Positions 9,029 through 15,667 of a stretch of 29,689 nt of DNA are shown piece by piece (position 1 is the first letter of the stretch; every line of letters starts with the position of its first letter). The stretch comes from Ruminococcaceae bacterium UBA5905. GTDB taxonomy: Bacteria > Bacillota > Clostridia > Oscillospirales > Acutalibacteraceae. Location: the NCBI GenBank assembly GCA_002431285.1, contig DJEF01000050.1, forward strand, positions 1 through 29,689, written 5' to 3'. The notes beneath the pieces are model-generated. The model ran no database searches. It was not told the origin of the DNA and saw nothing but the letters and a program-made list of their open reading frames with translations. A program made the position numbers and the translations under genes.

Positions 9029-10603
9029 ATGAACGAAGTTTCCCTGCTCGTCCTCGTCCTCGCCTGTCTGGGCGCATTGGTCGTGGGCGGCGTGGTGGCG
9101 GGCCTGATCGCCTATCGGGCCGGTATCGCTCACCGCAAAAAAGAAGCTGAAGCAGCTATTGGATCGGCTGAAGCCGAAGCAGAACGCATCATCAAAGAGG
9201 CCAAGTCCAACGCCGAAGCGGCGAAAAAGGAATCCGTCATCAAAGCCAAGGACGAGATCTATCGGCTGCGCAACGAGTCCGAAAAGGAGCTGAAAGAGCG
9301 CCGGGCGGACGTGCAGCGGCAGGAGCGCCGTTTGCAGCAGAAAGAAGAAGCTCTGGATCACAAGATCGACAACTATGAGAAAAAGGAAGAGGCTCTGGCT
9401 CAGCGTGCCAAAGAGGTGGAGGCCCGCATGGCGGATGCCGAGGCGCTGAAAAAGAGCCAGTACGAGCTGCTGGAGCGGCTGTCCGGCTTCACCAAGGAGC
9501 AGGCCAAGGAGTATCTGCTCAGCTCTCTGACCTCTGAGCTGGAGCACGAAAAGGCGGTCAAGCTGGCAGAATTTGACACCCAGCTGAAGGCGGAGGCCGA
9601 TATGCGGGCGCGCACCCTGATCTCCCATGCCATCCAGCGGGTGGCGGCGGATCAGGTGGCGGAGACCACCGTATCGGTGGTGCCCCTGCCCAACGATGAG
9701 ATGAAGGGTCGCATCATCGGCCGTGAGGGCCGCAACATCCGGGCGATCGAGACGCTGACCGGCGTGGATCTGATCATCGACGATACCCCCGAGGCCATCA
9801 CCCTGTCCTGCTTCGATCCGGTGCGTCGGGAGATTGCCCGCATCGCCATGGAACGGCTTATTTCCGACGGGCGGATTCATCCGGCCCGCATTGAGGAAAT
9901 CGTCAACAAGGCGCGTCGCGAGGTGGAAAATTCCATCAAGGCCGAGGGCGAGCGCGCGGTGCTGGAGACCGGCCTGCGGGGCATCAACCCCGAGGTGGTC
10001 AAGCTGCTGGGTCGGCTGCATTACCGCACCAGCTATGGGCAGAACGTGCTGGATCACTCGATGGAGGTGGCCTTCCTCTCCGGCATCATGGCCAGCGAAC
10101 TGGGTATCGACCCGGAGATCGCCCGCCGTGCCGGCTTGCTGCATGATATCGGCAAGAGCGTGGATCACCAGGTGGAAGGCTCCCACATCGAGATCGGTGT
10201 GGATATCGCTCGCAAGTATAAGGAGAGCGAGGCGGTCGTCCACGCGATCCAGGCCCACCACGGCGATGTGGAGGCACAGACGGTGGTTGCCTGTCTGGTG
10301 CAGGCAGCGGACGCCATCTCGGCGGCGCGTCCCGGCGCCCGGCGTGAGAATCTGGAGAACTACATCAAGCGTCTGGAGAAGCTGGAGGAGCTGGCCAACA
10401 GCTTCGACGGCGTGGAGCGTTCTTTCGCCATTCAGGCGGGTCGCGAGGTGCGCATCATCGTGCGTCCCGAGATGGTCAACGACGACCAGATGGTTATTCT
10501 GGCGCACGATATCGCCAAGAAGATCGAGAGCAATATGGATTATCCCGGTCAGATCAAGGTCAATCTTATCCGGGAGAACCGCGCGGTGGATTACGCAAAA
10601 TAA
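9029..10603 (+). CDS. rny: Ribonuclease Y
   Basis: Membrane-anchored endoribonuclease that starts mRNA decay in Gram-positive bacteria. ATG 9029 is chosen because AGGAGGT (9014-9020) lies 8 nt upstream and the protein then begins with the expected anchor; the reading frame is open further upstream to 8759 but that part is leader. Length 524 aa, the usual RNase Y size. Domains in order: one N-terminal membrane helix ([20 protein letters not shown], residues about 4-28); a long charged coiled coil (about 30-190) rich in Glu, Lys and Ala; a KH RNA-binding domain with [15 protein letters not shown] (about 225-285); and an HD phosphohydrolase domain with the metal-binding H372-D373 in [12 protein letters not shown]. 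It has its own promoter and terminator and is monocistronic. Confidence 0.97.
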   Translation: MNEVSLLVLVLACLGALVVGGVVAGLIAYRAGIAHRKKEAEAAIGSAEAEAERIIKEAKSNAEAAKKESVIKAKDEIYRLRNESEKELKERRADVQRQERRLQQKEEALDHKIDNYEKKEEALAQRAKEVEARMADAEALKKSQYELLERLSGFTKEQAKEYLLSSLTSELEHEKAVKLAEFDTQLKAEADMRARTLISHAIQRVAADQVAETTVSVVPLPNDEMKGRIIGREGRNIRAIETLTGVDLIIDDTPEAITLSCFDPVRREIARIAMERLISDGRIHPARIEEIVNKARREVENSIKAEGERAVLETGLRGINPEVVKLLGRLHYRTSYGQNVLDHSMEVAFLSGIMASELGIDPEIARRAGLLHDIGKSVDHQVEGSHIEIGVDIARKYKESEAVVHAIQAHHGDVEAQTVVACLVQAADAISAARPGARRENLENYIKRLEKLEELANSFDGVERSFAIQAGREVRIIVRPEMVNDDQMVILAHDIAKKIESNMDYPGQIKVNLIRENRAVDYAK

Positions 10604-10628
10604 CCGCCGAAATTTGAATCGAACAGGG

Positions 10629-10667
10629 AGCGCCCCCGACGAGCCGAAAAGGCTCGTCGGGGGCGCT
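10629..10667 (+). terminator. Long perfect hairpin after rny, likely terminator
   Basis: A perfect 17-bp stem, AGCGCCCCCGACGAGCC (10629-10645) with its reverse complement (10651-10667), closes a GAAAA loop 25 bp after the rny stop. The following sequence GTGTTGT is poor in T, so it is a less typical intrinsic terminator; it could also protect the 3' end. Confidence 0.7.
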
Positions 10668-11058
10668 GTGTTGTCGGCTTCGGGGAAGTACCCGGTAAAA
10701 AGCTTTTGTTTCAAGTATCGAGCAAAGCGAGCCGGCAATAACGATCCGGCGAATTCGTATACACTCGATAAAAGCGGCATCCGCCCGCTTGTGGGCGGCG
10801 GAGCGTTTGATGCAAGTGACAGATGATTCAGCGCACGTTTAATACCAGCGGGTAACAAGTCCTTTTATGGTTTATTTAAGTTTCCGGCTGTCGGAGGTCC
10901 TGACTAAGAGAGCGCGGAAAAGAACAACGATCCTCTCGAATCCCGCAATGGCCTCGGTCGGCGCATCGCCCAAGCCCGATAAGCCGTCTTTGCAGGCGCT
11001 GTTCGCTTTGGCGGCCTGCCGGGGAACGCCTGGCGGATCGGCGCGCGGGTGGATATCC
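10668..11058. other. Gene-free stretch between rny and the HD gene
   Basis: About 390 bp with no convincing coding frame, promoter or RNA gene. It contains an inverted repeat around 10789-10802 (CCGCCC/GGGCGG) and several short GC-rich palindromes. No terminator for the minus-strand HD gene that ends at 11059 is obvious. It may be a decayed gene or a dispersed intergenic repeat; I cannot tell from one copy. Confidence 0.4.
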
Positions 11059-11577
11059 TCATGGAGTTTCCGCACTCTTCCGATACAGGCTGTCCAGCAG
11101 CTGGATGCCCGTGGCCGTGCGGAATACGCGCGCGCGGAAATTTTGGATCGCCGTCTGGGAGTAGCCGCTTTCCCCTGCATTGACCAGAAAATCGGCCTCC
11201 AGCAGAATCCGGTGGTCGATGCCCTCCACCGGCGCATACGTGTGGTGATGGGCCACCAGCCACGAAATGCGCGCCACATCGGCGGGGCTGACCGGCAGCT
11301 CCGCAAAAAACACGTCGATCAGCGGCGGGCTTTCCAGCTCCTGATGCTTGCCGCTTGCCGTGCCGTACTTTTCCCGGCACAACGGGCAGGCGATATCGTG
11401 CACCACCGCCGCCAGTTCGACCACGGCGAGGGTATGGGCATCCAGCTTTTCCAGTTCGCCGATGGTTTTGGCCATGGCCCAGACCTTGAGGAAGTGGTCG
11501 ATGTCATGCAGGTTCCCAGAATAGAAAGCGATCATCTGTTGTATCGCGGTCGCAACGAGCCGGTTATTCTCTTTCAT
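11059..11577 (-). CDS. HD-domain hydrolase of the alkylation-repair operon
   Basis: A 172-aa HD-superfamily protein, expected to be a metal-dependent phosphohydrolase; the substrate is unknown. Metal-ligand candidates are H24 and H27 in LHDIDHF, the doublet in VVHDIACP and the HHH in LVAHHHTYAPVEG. The stretch EKYGTASGKHQELESP resembles a motif I associate with small HD hydrolases near DNA-repair genes in Clostridia. The start codon overlaps the ogt stop by one base (TAATG), so translation is coupled to ogt, and it is the last gene of the three-gene operon. This context suggests a role in nucleotide clean-up or signalling after alkylation damage, which is inference. Cys residues in ACPLC are unusual next to the HD doublet. 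Confidence 0.82.
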   Translation of the reverse strand: MKENNRLVATAIQQMIAFYSGNLHDIDHFLKVWAMAKTIGELEKLDAHTLAVVELAAVVHDIACPLCREKYGTASGKHQELESPPLIDVFFAELPVSPADVARISWLVAHHHTYAPVEGIDHRILLEADFLVNAGESGYSQTAIQNFRARVFRTATGIQLLDSLYRKSAETP

Positions 11578-12110
11578 TATAGTGCCGTCCCTTTCTTCGG
11601 AATGAAAAAGCGGTGCATATCGGTTCGCTCCAGCTTCAGAAGTGCTGCTTTTTTATGAATTCCTCCGGCATATCCGGTCAGGCTGCCGTTCGTGCCGACC
11701 ACGCGGTGGCAGGGGATAAGAATGGAGATTTCATTGTGGCCGACGGCTCCGCCCACCGCCTGAGCGGACATATGGGCGAGCCCCTGCTGCCGCGTGAGCA
11801 GCTGCGCAATCGCGCCGTAGGTGGTGGTCTGCCCGTAGGGGATCTGCAAAAGGAGCTTCCACACAGACTGCCGGAAAGCAGAGCCGCCGGGATGCAGCGG
11901 CGGCATGAAATCCGGCTCTCGACCGGAAAAATACACATCCAGCCAGCGTTTTGTCTCCACCAGAATGGGGGTCTCCCGCTCCGTGTGGGCAGGGGGAAGA
12001 TGGTCGGCGAAATACTTTTCTCCATCAAACCATAATCCGGTCAATCCGACTTCGTCGGCGGCAAGCAGAATGCCGCCCAGCGGCGAATCGTAGTGTTGTA
12101 TGCAGGTCAT
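11577..12110 (-). CDS. ogt: Methylated-DNA--protein-cysteine methyltransferase
   Basis: Suicide repair protein that moves the methyl group of O6-methylguanine or O4-methylthymine to its own cysteine. It is 177 aa. The active site is IPCHRVVGTNGSLTGYAGG with acceptor C134; the helix-turn-helix region is FRQSVWKLLLQIPYGQTTTYG. The N-terminal domain (YDSPLGGILLAADEVGLTGLWF) is the typical Ogt-type fold, without the zinc or AraC domains of Ada. ATG 12110 follows GAGGTG by about 6 nt. It lies 124 bp after the glycosylase gene and is joined to the HD gene by TAATG. Its transcription probably starts at the divergent AraC/alkA intergenic region. Confidence 0.95.
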   Translation of the reverse strand: MTCIQHYDSPLGGILLAADEVGLTGLWFDGEKYFADHLPPAHTERETPILVETKRWLDVYFSGREPDFMPPLHPGGSAFRQSVWKLLLQIPYGQTTTYGAIAQLLTRQQGLAHMSAQAVGGAVGHNEISILIPCHRVVGTNGSLTGYAGGIHKKAALLKLERTDMHRFFIPKKGTAL

Positions 12111-12139
12111 CGTTCACACCTCGGAAAATGTATTGGATG

Positions 12140-12160
12140 TGTGCGGACGGTATCCGCACA
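12140..12160 (-). repeat. Hairpin between the glycosylase and ogt genes
   Basis: Perfect 8-bp arms TGTGCGGA (12140-12147) and TCCGCACA (12153-12160) around a 5-nt loop, in the 124-bp gap inside the operon. No T run follows on the minus strand, so it is not a standard terminator. It could be an RNA processing or stability element that sets relative expression of ogt. Confidence 0.5.
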
Positions 12161-12234
12161 GGAATGGCGCGGCGGCTGCGCCCATCCCGGCGGGACGGGA
12201 GTTTTCTCAAGCCGCGTGGGGTGACACTGCCCGG

Positions 12235-12873
12235 TCATTTGCCCTGCGGCTTAGGGTCTCGCAACTCCGGGATGGCTCCGCCCGCCACCGCCCACAGATA
12301 CAGGCTCGCCACACTGCCCCAGGGGCTGAATCGGCGGCGGTATTTTTCAAACAGCCGTCGGTCGATGGTCCGGTGGCGGTAGACCATCCGCAGCCCCCGC
12401 TGAATAGCCAGGTCGTCATAGCTGAGAACATCGGGGCGCTGTAAGCAGAACAGCAGGATCATCTCCGCCGTCCAGACGCCGATGCCCTTCAGGGCGCTCA
12501 GCTCCCGGATCGCATCCCCGTCGGACATATGCCGTACCGCATCCGGGTCGAAAGCCCCGGTATGTACCTTTTCGGCAAAGTCTGTGATATACTCCGCTTT
12601 GCGGAAGGTCATGCCCAGTGCTTGCAGCTTCGGAACACCGGCCGCCAGAATCGTTTCGGCGTTCACGATGCCGAGGGTATCCTGCATCCGTTGCCAGACA
12701 GTCGCCTGCGCTTTTGTGGAAATCTGCTGACCGATGATGTGATGGACGACCGATGAAAACAGATCGGTGTCAACGACGCGGTCGATATGTCCGATGCGGT
12801 CGATAACCGTGCCAAGACGCTTGTCCTTTCGCCGCAGATAGGATAGGGCGGGTTCTCCGTATTCAAAATACAC
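12235..12873 (-). CDS. AlkA-like DNA-3-methyladenine glycosylase (HhH-GPD)
   Basis: Base-excision glycosylase expected to remove 3-methyladenine and related alkylated bases. It is 212 aa from GTG 12873. The start is placed there because GGAGGT lies 7 nt upstream; the GTG at 12882 directly abuts that site and is too close. The helix-hairpin-helix is LKGIGVWTAEMILLF and the catalytic Asp is in LSYDDLAIQRG (about D154). HHIIGQQISTKAQATVW is the conserved N-terminal part of the HhH-GPD fold. It is shorter than E. coli AlkA because the N-terminal beta domain is missing, as in many Gram-positive versions. First gene of the operon with ogt and the HD hydrolase, and divergent from an AraC regulator. 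Confidence 0.92.
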   Translation of the reverse strand: MYFEYGEPALSYLRRKDKRLGTVIDRIGHIDRVVDTDLFSSVVHHIIGQQISTKAQATVWQRMQDTLGIVNAETILAAGVPKLQALGMTFRKAEYITDFAEKVHTGAFDPDAVRHMSDGDAIRELSALKGIGVWTAEMILLFCLQRPDVLSYDDLAIQRGLRMVYRHRTIDRRLFEKYRRRFSPWGSVASLYLWAVAGGAIPELRDPKPQGK

Positions 12874-12888
12874 GCGGTACACCTCCGA

Positions 12889-12917
12889 TTGACGGCTTTT
12901 GATTTCTCTGCTATTAT
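12889..12917 (+). promoter_or_regulatory. Promoter of the AraC regulator gene
   Basis: TTGACG (12889-12894), 17-bp spacer, TATTAT (12912-12917). Transcription would start near 12924, giving a leader of about 70 nt. It overlaps the divergent repair-operon promoter almost completely. Confidence 0.72.
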
Positions 12918-12976
12918 TATATCGCAGATTACTGCGAGATTCTATCTGTATATCGCCGAATAGTATCTATATATCG
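12912..12976. promoter_or_regulatory. Three phased TATATCG direct repeats, candidate AraC operator
   Basis: TATATCG occurs at 12918-12924, 12949-12955 and 12970-12976, spaced 31 and 21 bp, i.e. three and two helical turns. The last two are part of 13-mers (12943-12955 and 12964-12976) that differ at one base; the first 13-mer (12912-12924) matches 10 of 13. The second and third lie directly upstream of the repair-operon -35, the usual place for an AraC-family activator. The first overlaps the promoter core, and all would lie over or after the regulator's own transcript start, suggesting autorepression. Confidence 0.6.
12916..12944 (-). promoter_or_regulatory. Promoter of the alkylation-repair operon
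   Basis: On the minus strand a perfect TATAAT (12921-12916) is preceded after 17 bp by a poor -35, TAGAAT (12944-12939). A strong -10 with a weak -35 suggests activator dependence. A perfect inverted repeat TCGCAG/CTGCGA (12922-12927, 12932-12937) lies in the spacer. Confidence 0.68.
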
Positions 12977-12993
12977 TCAATTTGGAGTGAAAC

Positions 12994-13854
12994 ATGGATA
13001 CATACATCAATTCTGTCAATCTGAATAGCACCACGGAGTTTCCGTATCTGGTGCTGGATGTGATCAACGATGAAAGTCGTCCGAGAAATCCGGGCTTTCA
13101 GGTGATGCACTGGCATGAAGATCTGCAGTTCGTCTATGTGTTGTCCGGTGCGGTCGAGGTTGCCACCCTATCCGACCGCATCTCTCTACGGCCGGGGGAG
13201 GGAGCCTTTATCAATAAAAATGTGGTGCATACGGTGCGGAAAGACGGCGCGTGTCACTACAACAGCTTTATTTTTCCGGATCGGTTTGTGAAATTCTATC
13301 CGGGAGGTCCGGCCGAGCGTCTGGTGGACAGGATTGTGGGGCAGTCGGAGCTGCCGGTTCTGGCGATCCGCAGCAGTGAGGAAAACCGTCCGGCGCTGCA
13401 AGCGCTGCGCAAACTGAGCCGACTGGGAGAACGGAAGAATGAAACCGATCCCTATGAGGTGCTGGTTGCGCTATGCGGTCTTTGGCTGGCGTTCAGTCAG
13501 ACCGTCACCGTTCCCGAAAGGCAGCGGCGGCGGGCGGTTGAGGAACGGACGGCCGTTTTCCTGCAATACATTGCCCGGCACTATGGCGAGGAGGTGTCGC
13601 TGAACAGTCTCGCCGCCAGCGCCAACGTCAGCCCGTCCGAATGCCTGCGCTGCTTCAAAGCTGTGCTGCACACAACGCCCTATCACTATCTCATGGAATA
13701 CCGCCTCTCCAAAGCTGCCGAGCAGCTGCGCCAAACGGAGGAACCGATCAGCGCCATTGCGGCCGGGGTGGGATTCAACCACCTCAGCCATTTCGGTCGG
13801 TGTTTCCGAGAGAAAACCGGGCTGACTCCCGGCGCATATCGGAAAATCCGGTGA
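12994..13854 (+). CDS. AraC-family regulator with N-terminal cupin
   Basis: A 286-aa transcription factor. Residues about 30-100 form a cupin-like sensor (MHWHEDLQFVYVLSGAVEV, LRPGEGAFINKNVVHTV). The C-terminal 100 residues are the double helix-turn-helix AraC DNA-binding domain (LNSLAASANVSPSECLRCFK, ending GVGFNHLSHFGRCFREKTG). ATG 12994 follows a GGAG site. It is divergent from the glycosylase-ogt-HD operon, which suggests it controls that operon; it lacks the Cys-based methyl-accepting domain of Ada/AdaA, so any alkylation sensing must work differently. The ligand is unknown. Its stop is only 9 bp from the stop of the convergent gene, with no terminator visible. Confidence 0.9.
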   Translation: MDTYINSVNLNSTTEFPYLVLDVINDESRPRNPGFQVMHWHEDLQFVYVLSGAVEVATLSDRISLRPGEGAFINKNVVHTVRKDGACHYNSFIFPDRFVKFYPGGPAERLVDRIVGQSELPVLAIRSSEENRPALQALRKLSRLGERKNETDPYEVLVALCGLWLAFSQTVTVPERQRRRAVEERTAVFLQYIARHYGEEVSLNSLAASANVSPSECLRCFKAVLHTTPYHYLMEYRLSKAAEQLRQTEEPISAIAAGVGFNHLSHFGRCFREKTGLTPGAYRKIR

Positions 13855-13863
13855 ATCCGCTCC

Positions 13864-14214
13864 TCAGGCGAAAACCGCTTTCTTTTTTCCCTTGGCGGTG
13901 CGGGGCCACTCCCGGATACGGGTGACGTATTCCAGATTGACCGCCTCGAGGCCGTCCTTCTTTTCGATGATGATGCCGCCGTCCGTGACCTCTTTAATCG
14001 TGCCCTGAATGCCCGAATCCATGCTCATCACGGTGTAGAGGATGCACTCTTTGCCGATAAACTGCTTAGCTAACTCTTTCATGGTGTTCTTCTCCTTATG
14101 GTGATTTCTTCGGTTCAATATGTGTCTGACGGCTGCCAGTCGCCTTTGCCGGGTTATCCGGGGGATGATCACAAGGACGATCAAGGCAAGCAAAAGGATG
14201 GTAAAGCTGTCCAT
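13864..14214 (-). CDS. Small protein, DUF6897-like, with two possible starts
   Basis: From ATG 14214 the frame gives 116 aa: a membrane helix (FTILLLALIVLVIIP, residues 4-18), a basic linker (TRQRRLAAVRHILNRRNHHK), then a compact domain. An internal in-frame ATG at 14082 (residue 45) has its own AAGGAG (14097-14092) 9 nt upstream and would give a 72-aa soluble protein beginning MKELAKQFIGKECILYTV. The outer start also has AGGAGG (14224-14219). The soluble domain, with GTIKEVTDGGIIIEKKDG and VNLEYVTRIREWPR, looks like an SH3/Lsm-like small barrel and resembles DUF6897 proteins, assigned from memory. Function unknown. Last gene of the XRE operon, 31 nt after the DUF6440-like gene. Confidence 0.75.
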   Translation of the reverse strand: MDSFTILLLALIVLVIIPRITRQRRLAAVRHILNRRNHHKEKNTMKELAKQFIGKECILYTVMSMDSGIQGTIKEVTDGGIIIEKKDGLEAVNLEYVTRIREWPRTAKGKKKAVFA

Positions 14215-14245
14215 TTCTCCTCCTGACGATTCAACCGCGCACGGT

Positions 14246-14428
14246 TCATAGTTTTGTGATGACCGGCTTGCCGTCGGCATCCAGCAGGGGAGTAAGCCCC
14301 GCGCCGTAACCGGCTTGGATAAACAGATAGGTCACGCCGGTCTCTTTATCCACATACAGCATACGGGTCCCTCCGAGGCTGCCCTCCGACAGGATTCGGA
14401 CAAAGCGTTTATTCTCGCTCTTAGCCAT
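14246..14428 (-). CDS. DUF6440-like small protein
   Basis: A 60-aa protein that starts at ATG 14428, placed because GGAGG (14441-14437) lies 8 nt upstream; the frame opens slightly earlier at 14452, inside the preceding gene. The core RMLYVDKETGVTYLFIQAGY followed by GAGLTPLLDADGKPV matches the pattern of DUF6440 proteins in Firmicutes, which have no known function. No signal peptide or membrane helix. It lies 20 nt after the DUF3169-like gene and is part of the XRE-led operon. Confidence 0.82.
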   Translation of the reverse strand: MAKSENKRFVRILSEGSLGGTRMLYVDKETGVTYLFIQAGYGAGLTPLLDADGKPVITKL

Positions 14429-14448
14429 AGTTCTTTCCTCCTTTTCGA

Positions 14449-15240
14449 TCAAAAGACCTTATTTCCGGCTCTGGAATATCGCATGGCCTCCCGGCAATAC
14501 ACCGATTGGTTGACGAGCCAGATGAAACACACCGCCAAAGAGGGCAAAAAGCCCGTCTCAAAAAGCAGCGCACAAACGGCAAGCACGACTGCTGACACGG
14601 CACACACCCGGTTCGTTGCGGCGTATGCTTTGAACGCGCATTTGCCGATTTGGATTTTCTCGGCTTCGTCGCAGTCCTCAAGCCATTTCTTTTGAAACTT
14701 CAAATCATAGAAAGATGCTTTCTTTTCGGGATTGAGCTGCTTTGCCACGTCCACGCATTTCCGGCCGATCACCAGCATCTCAATCACCACGGCAATGAAC
14801 GCTGCGATAAAGATAAAATACAGCGCCGTCCAATCCCTGCTTTCAAAGATGGCGAATCCCCCCGAATAGGCCGCCGCCATAAGAAAGCAGGACAGGATCA
14901 GGGATATGCCGGCAATCCAGACCGCAGCGGATATCTTTCTGTCGACGGTATCGGGTATATTTTCGTCCTCGCCGTCCCATACTTCCAGCCGTTTTTTTGC
15001 GCTCCGGAAGAGCGGAATACAGACCGCCGGCATGAGGATCGCCACCGCCACCGTCAGCCACGGAGCAACATACCTTCCGAAAAAGACCCCGGCGCTTTTC
15101 AGCGTGGCGGTCAACGTATTGAGCCCGTACCATGCGGCAAGAAAGCCCAGGACATACCCCGTCACTAAAAGAACCGCTGTGATGGCAAGAAATTTCGGCA
15201 GCGCCTTGCGGTTGGCTGCCCGAATCTCATCCTTGTCCAT
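14449..15240 (-). CDS. DUF3169-like membrane protein
   Basis: A 263-aa integral membrane protein of unknown function. Hydrophobic helices are visible at about 17-40, 50-75, 105-128, 133-158 and 212-248 (two), with a charged cytoplasmic stretch around 160-205 (KKASFYDLKFQKKWLEDCDE). This layout and its pairing with a small XRE regulator match the DUF3169 family of Firmicutes. Its ATG overlaps the end of the xre gene by 14 nt, so translation is coupled. By analogy with other regulator/membrane-protein pairs it may be part of an envelope stress or bacteriocin-immunity response, but nothing in the sequence proves that. Confidence 0.82.
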   Translation of the reverse strand: MDKDEIRAANRKALPKFLAITAVLLVTGYVLGFLAAWYGLNTLTATLKSAGVFFGRYVAPWLTVAVAILMPAVCIPLFRSAKKRLEVWDGEDENIPDTVDRKISAAVWIAGISLILSCFLMAAAYSGGFAIFESRDWTALYFIFIAAFIAVVIEMLVIGRKCVDVAKQLNPEKKASFYDLKFQKKWLEDCDEAEKIQIGKCAFKAYAATNRVCAVSAVVLAVCALLFETGFLPSLAVCFIWLVNQSVYCREAMRYSRAGNKVF

Positions 15241-15451
15241 TTTCCGTAACCTCCTCCTGTAAATAAAAGACCTCTTCCACCGTCACGCCGCACACCCTTG
15301 CGATCGTCAGGGCCAGGGTGACAGACGGCGAATAATCGCCCCGCTCGATCAGGCTGATCGTCTGGCGGGATACGCCGCACAGGCGTCCCATCTCCTGCTG
15401 ATTTACATTCAGTGCGGCTCTTCGCTCTTTCAAACGATTGCGCAACAGCAT
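15227..15451 (-). CDS. XRE-family transcriptional regulator
   Basis: A 74-aa protein that is almost entirely one Cro/CI helix-turn-helix: LKERRAALNVNQQEMGRLCG, SRQTISLIERGDYSPS, then the last helix LALTIARVCGVTVEEVFYL. The start is ATG 15451, 6 nt after GGAGAG; the frame extends to 15529 but that part contains the promoter. It heads an operon with the DUF3169-like, DUF6440-like and two-start genes. A strong promoter overlapped by TTGTCA repeats indicates that it represses its own operon. Confidence 0.92.
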   Translation of the reverse strand: MLLRNRLKERRAALNVNQQEMGRLCGVSRQTISLIERGDYSPSVTLALTIARVCGVTVEEVFYLQEEVTENGQG

Positions 15452-15480
15452 ACAGTGCTCTCCTAACTTGACGGTCTTAT

Positions 15481-15541
15481 TTGTCAAATTGACAATTATC
15501 ATTGTCATTATGCAGTATACTCTTGTCATTTCGTTTTGTCA
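15481..15541. promoter_or_regulatory. TTGTCA operator repeats of the XRE operon
   Basis: TTGTCA occurs at 15481, 15502 and 15523, each exactly 21 bp apart, and again at 15536 within the -35. The first is half of a perfect 15-bp palindrome TTGTCAAATTGACAA (15481-15495). The repeats cover the promoter and the first transcribed bases, as expected for an autorepressor binding to one face of the helix. Confidence 0.65.
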
Positions 15542-15542
15542 A
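15514..15542 (-). promoter_or_regulatory. Promoter of the XRE operon
   Basis: Minus strand: perfect TTGACA (15542-15537), 17-bp spacer, TATACT (15519-15514). Transcription would start near 15507, giving a leader of about 55 nt before ATG 15451. Confidence 0.88.
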
Positions 15543-15585
15543 GAGGAAAATGAGAGAATTCCGTGAGCGGAGACAGAAACACAAA

Positions 15586-15632
15586 CACGGCGGTACCGGT
15601 GGGCTGAAAAGCCCTTTCCCGGTACCGCCGTG
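15586..15632 (-). terminator. Terminator of the lipoprotein gene
   Basis: A 14-bp stem (15586-15599 with 15619-15632, core GGCGGTACCGG) encloses a second short stem GGGCT/AGCCC with a GAAA loop. Read on the minus strand it is followed by TTTGTGTTTCTGT. It lies 35 bp after the lipoprotein stop. Confidence 0.8.
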
Positions 15633-15667
15633 CGGTTCGATCGGTGAGTCTGTCGAAAAAAATCGTT

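Noticed and set aside
8960..10858. 632-codon open frame antisense to rny
   Set aside because: Shadow; no ribosome binding site and composition typical of antisense frames.
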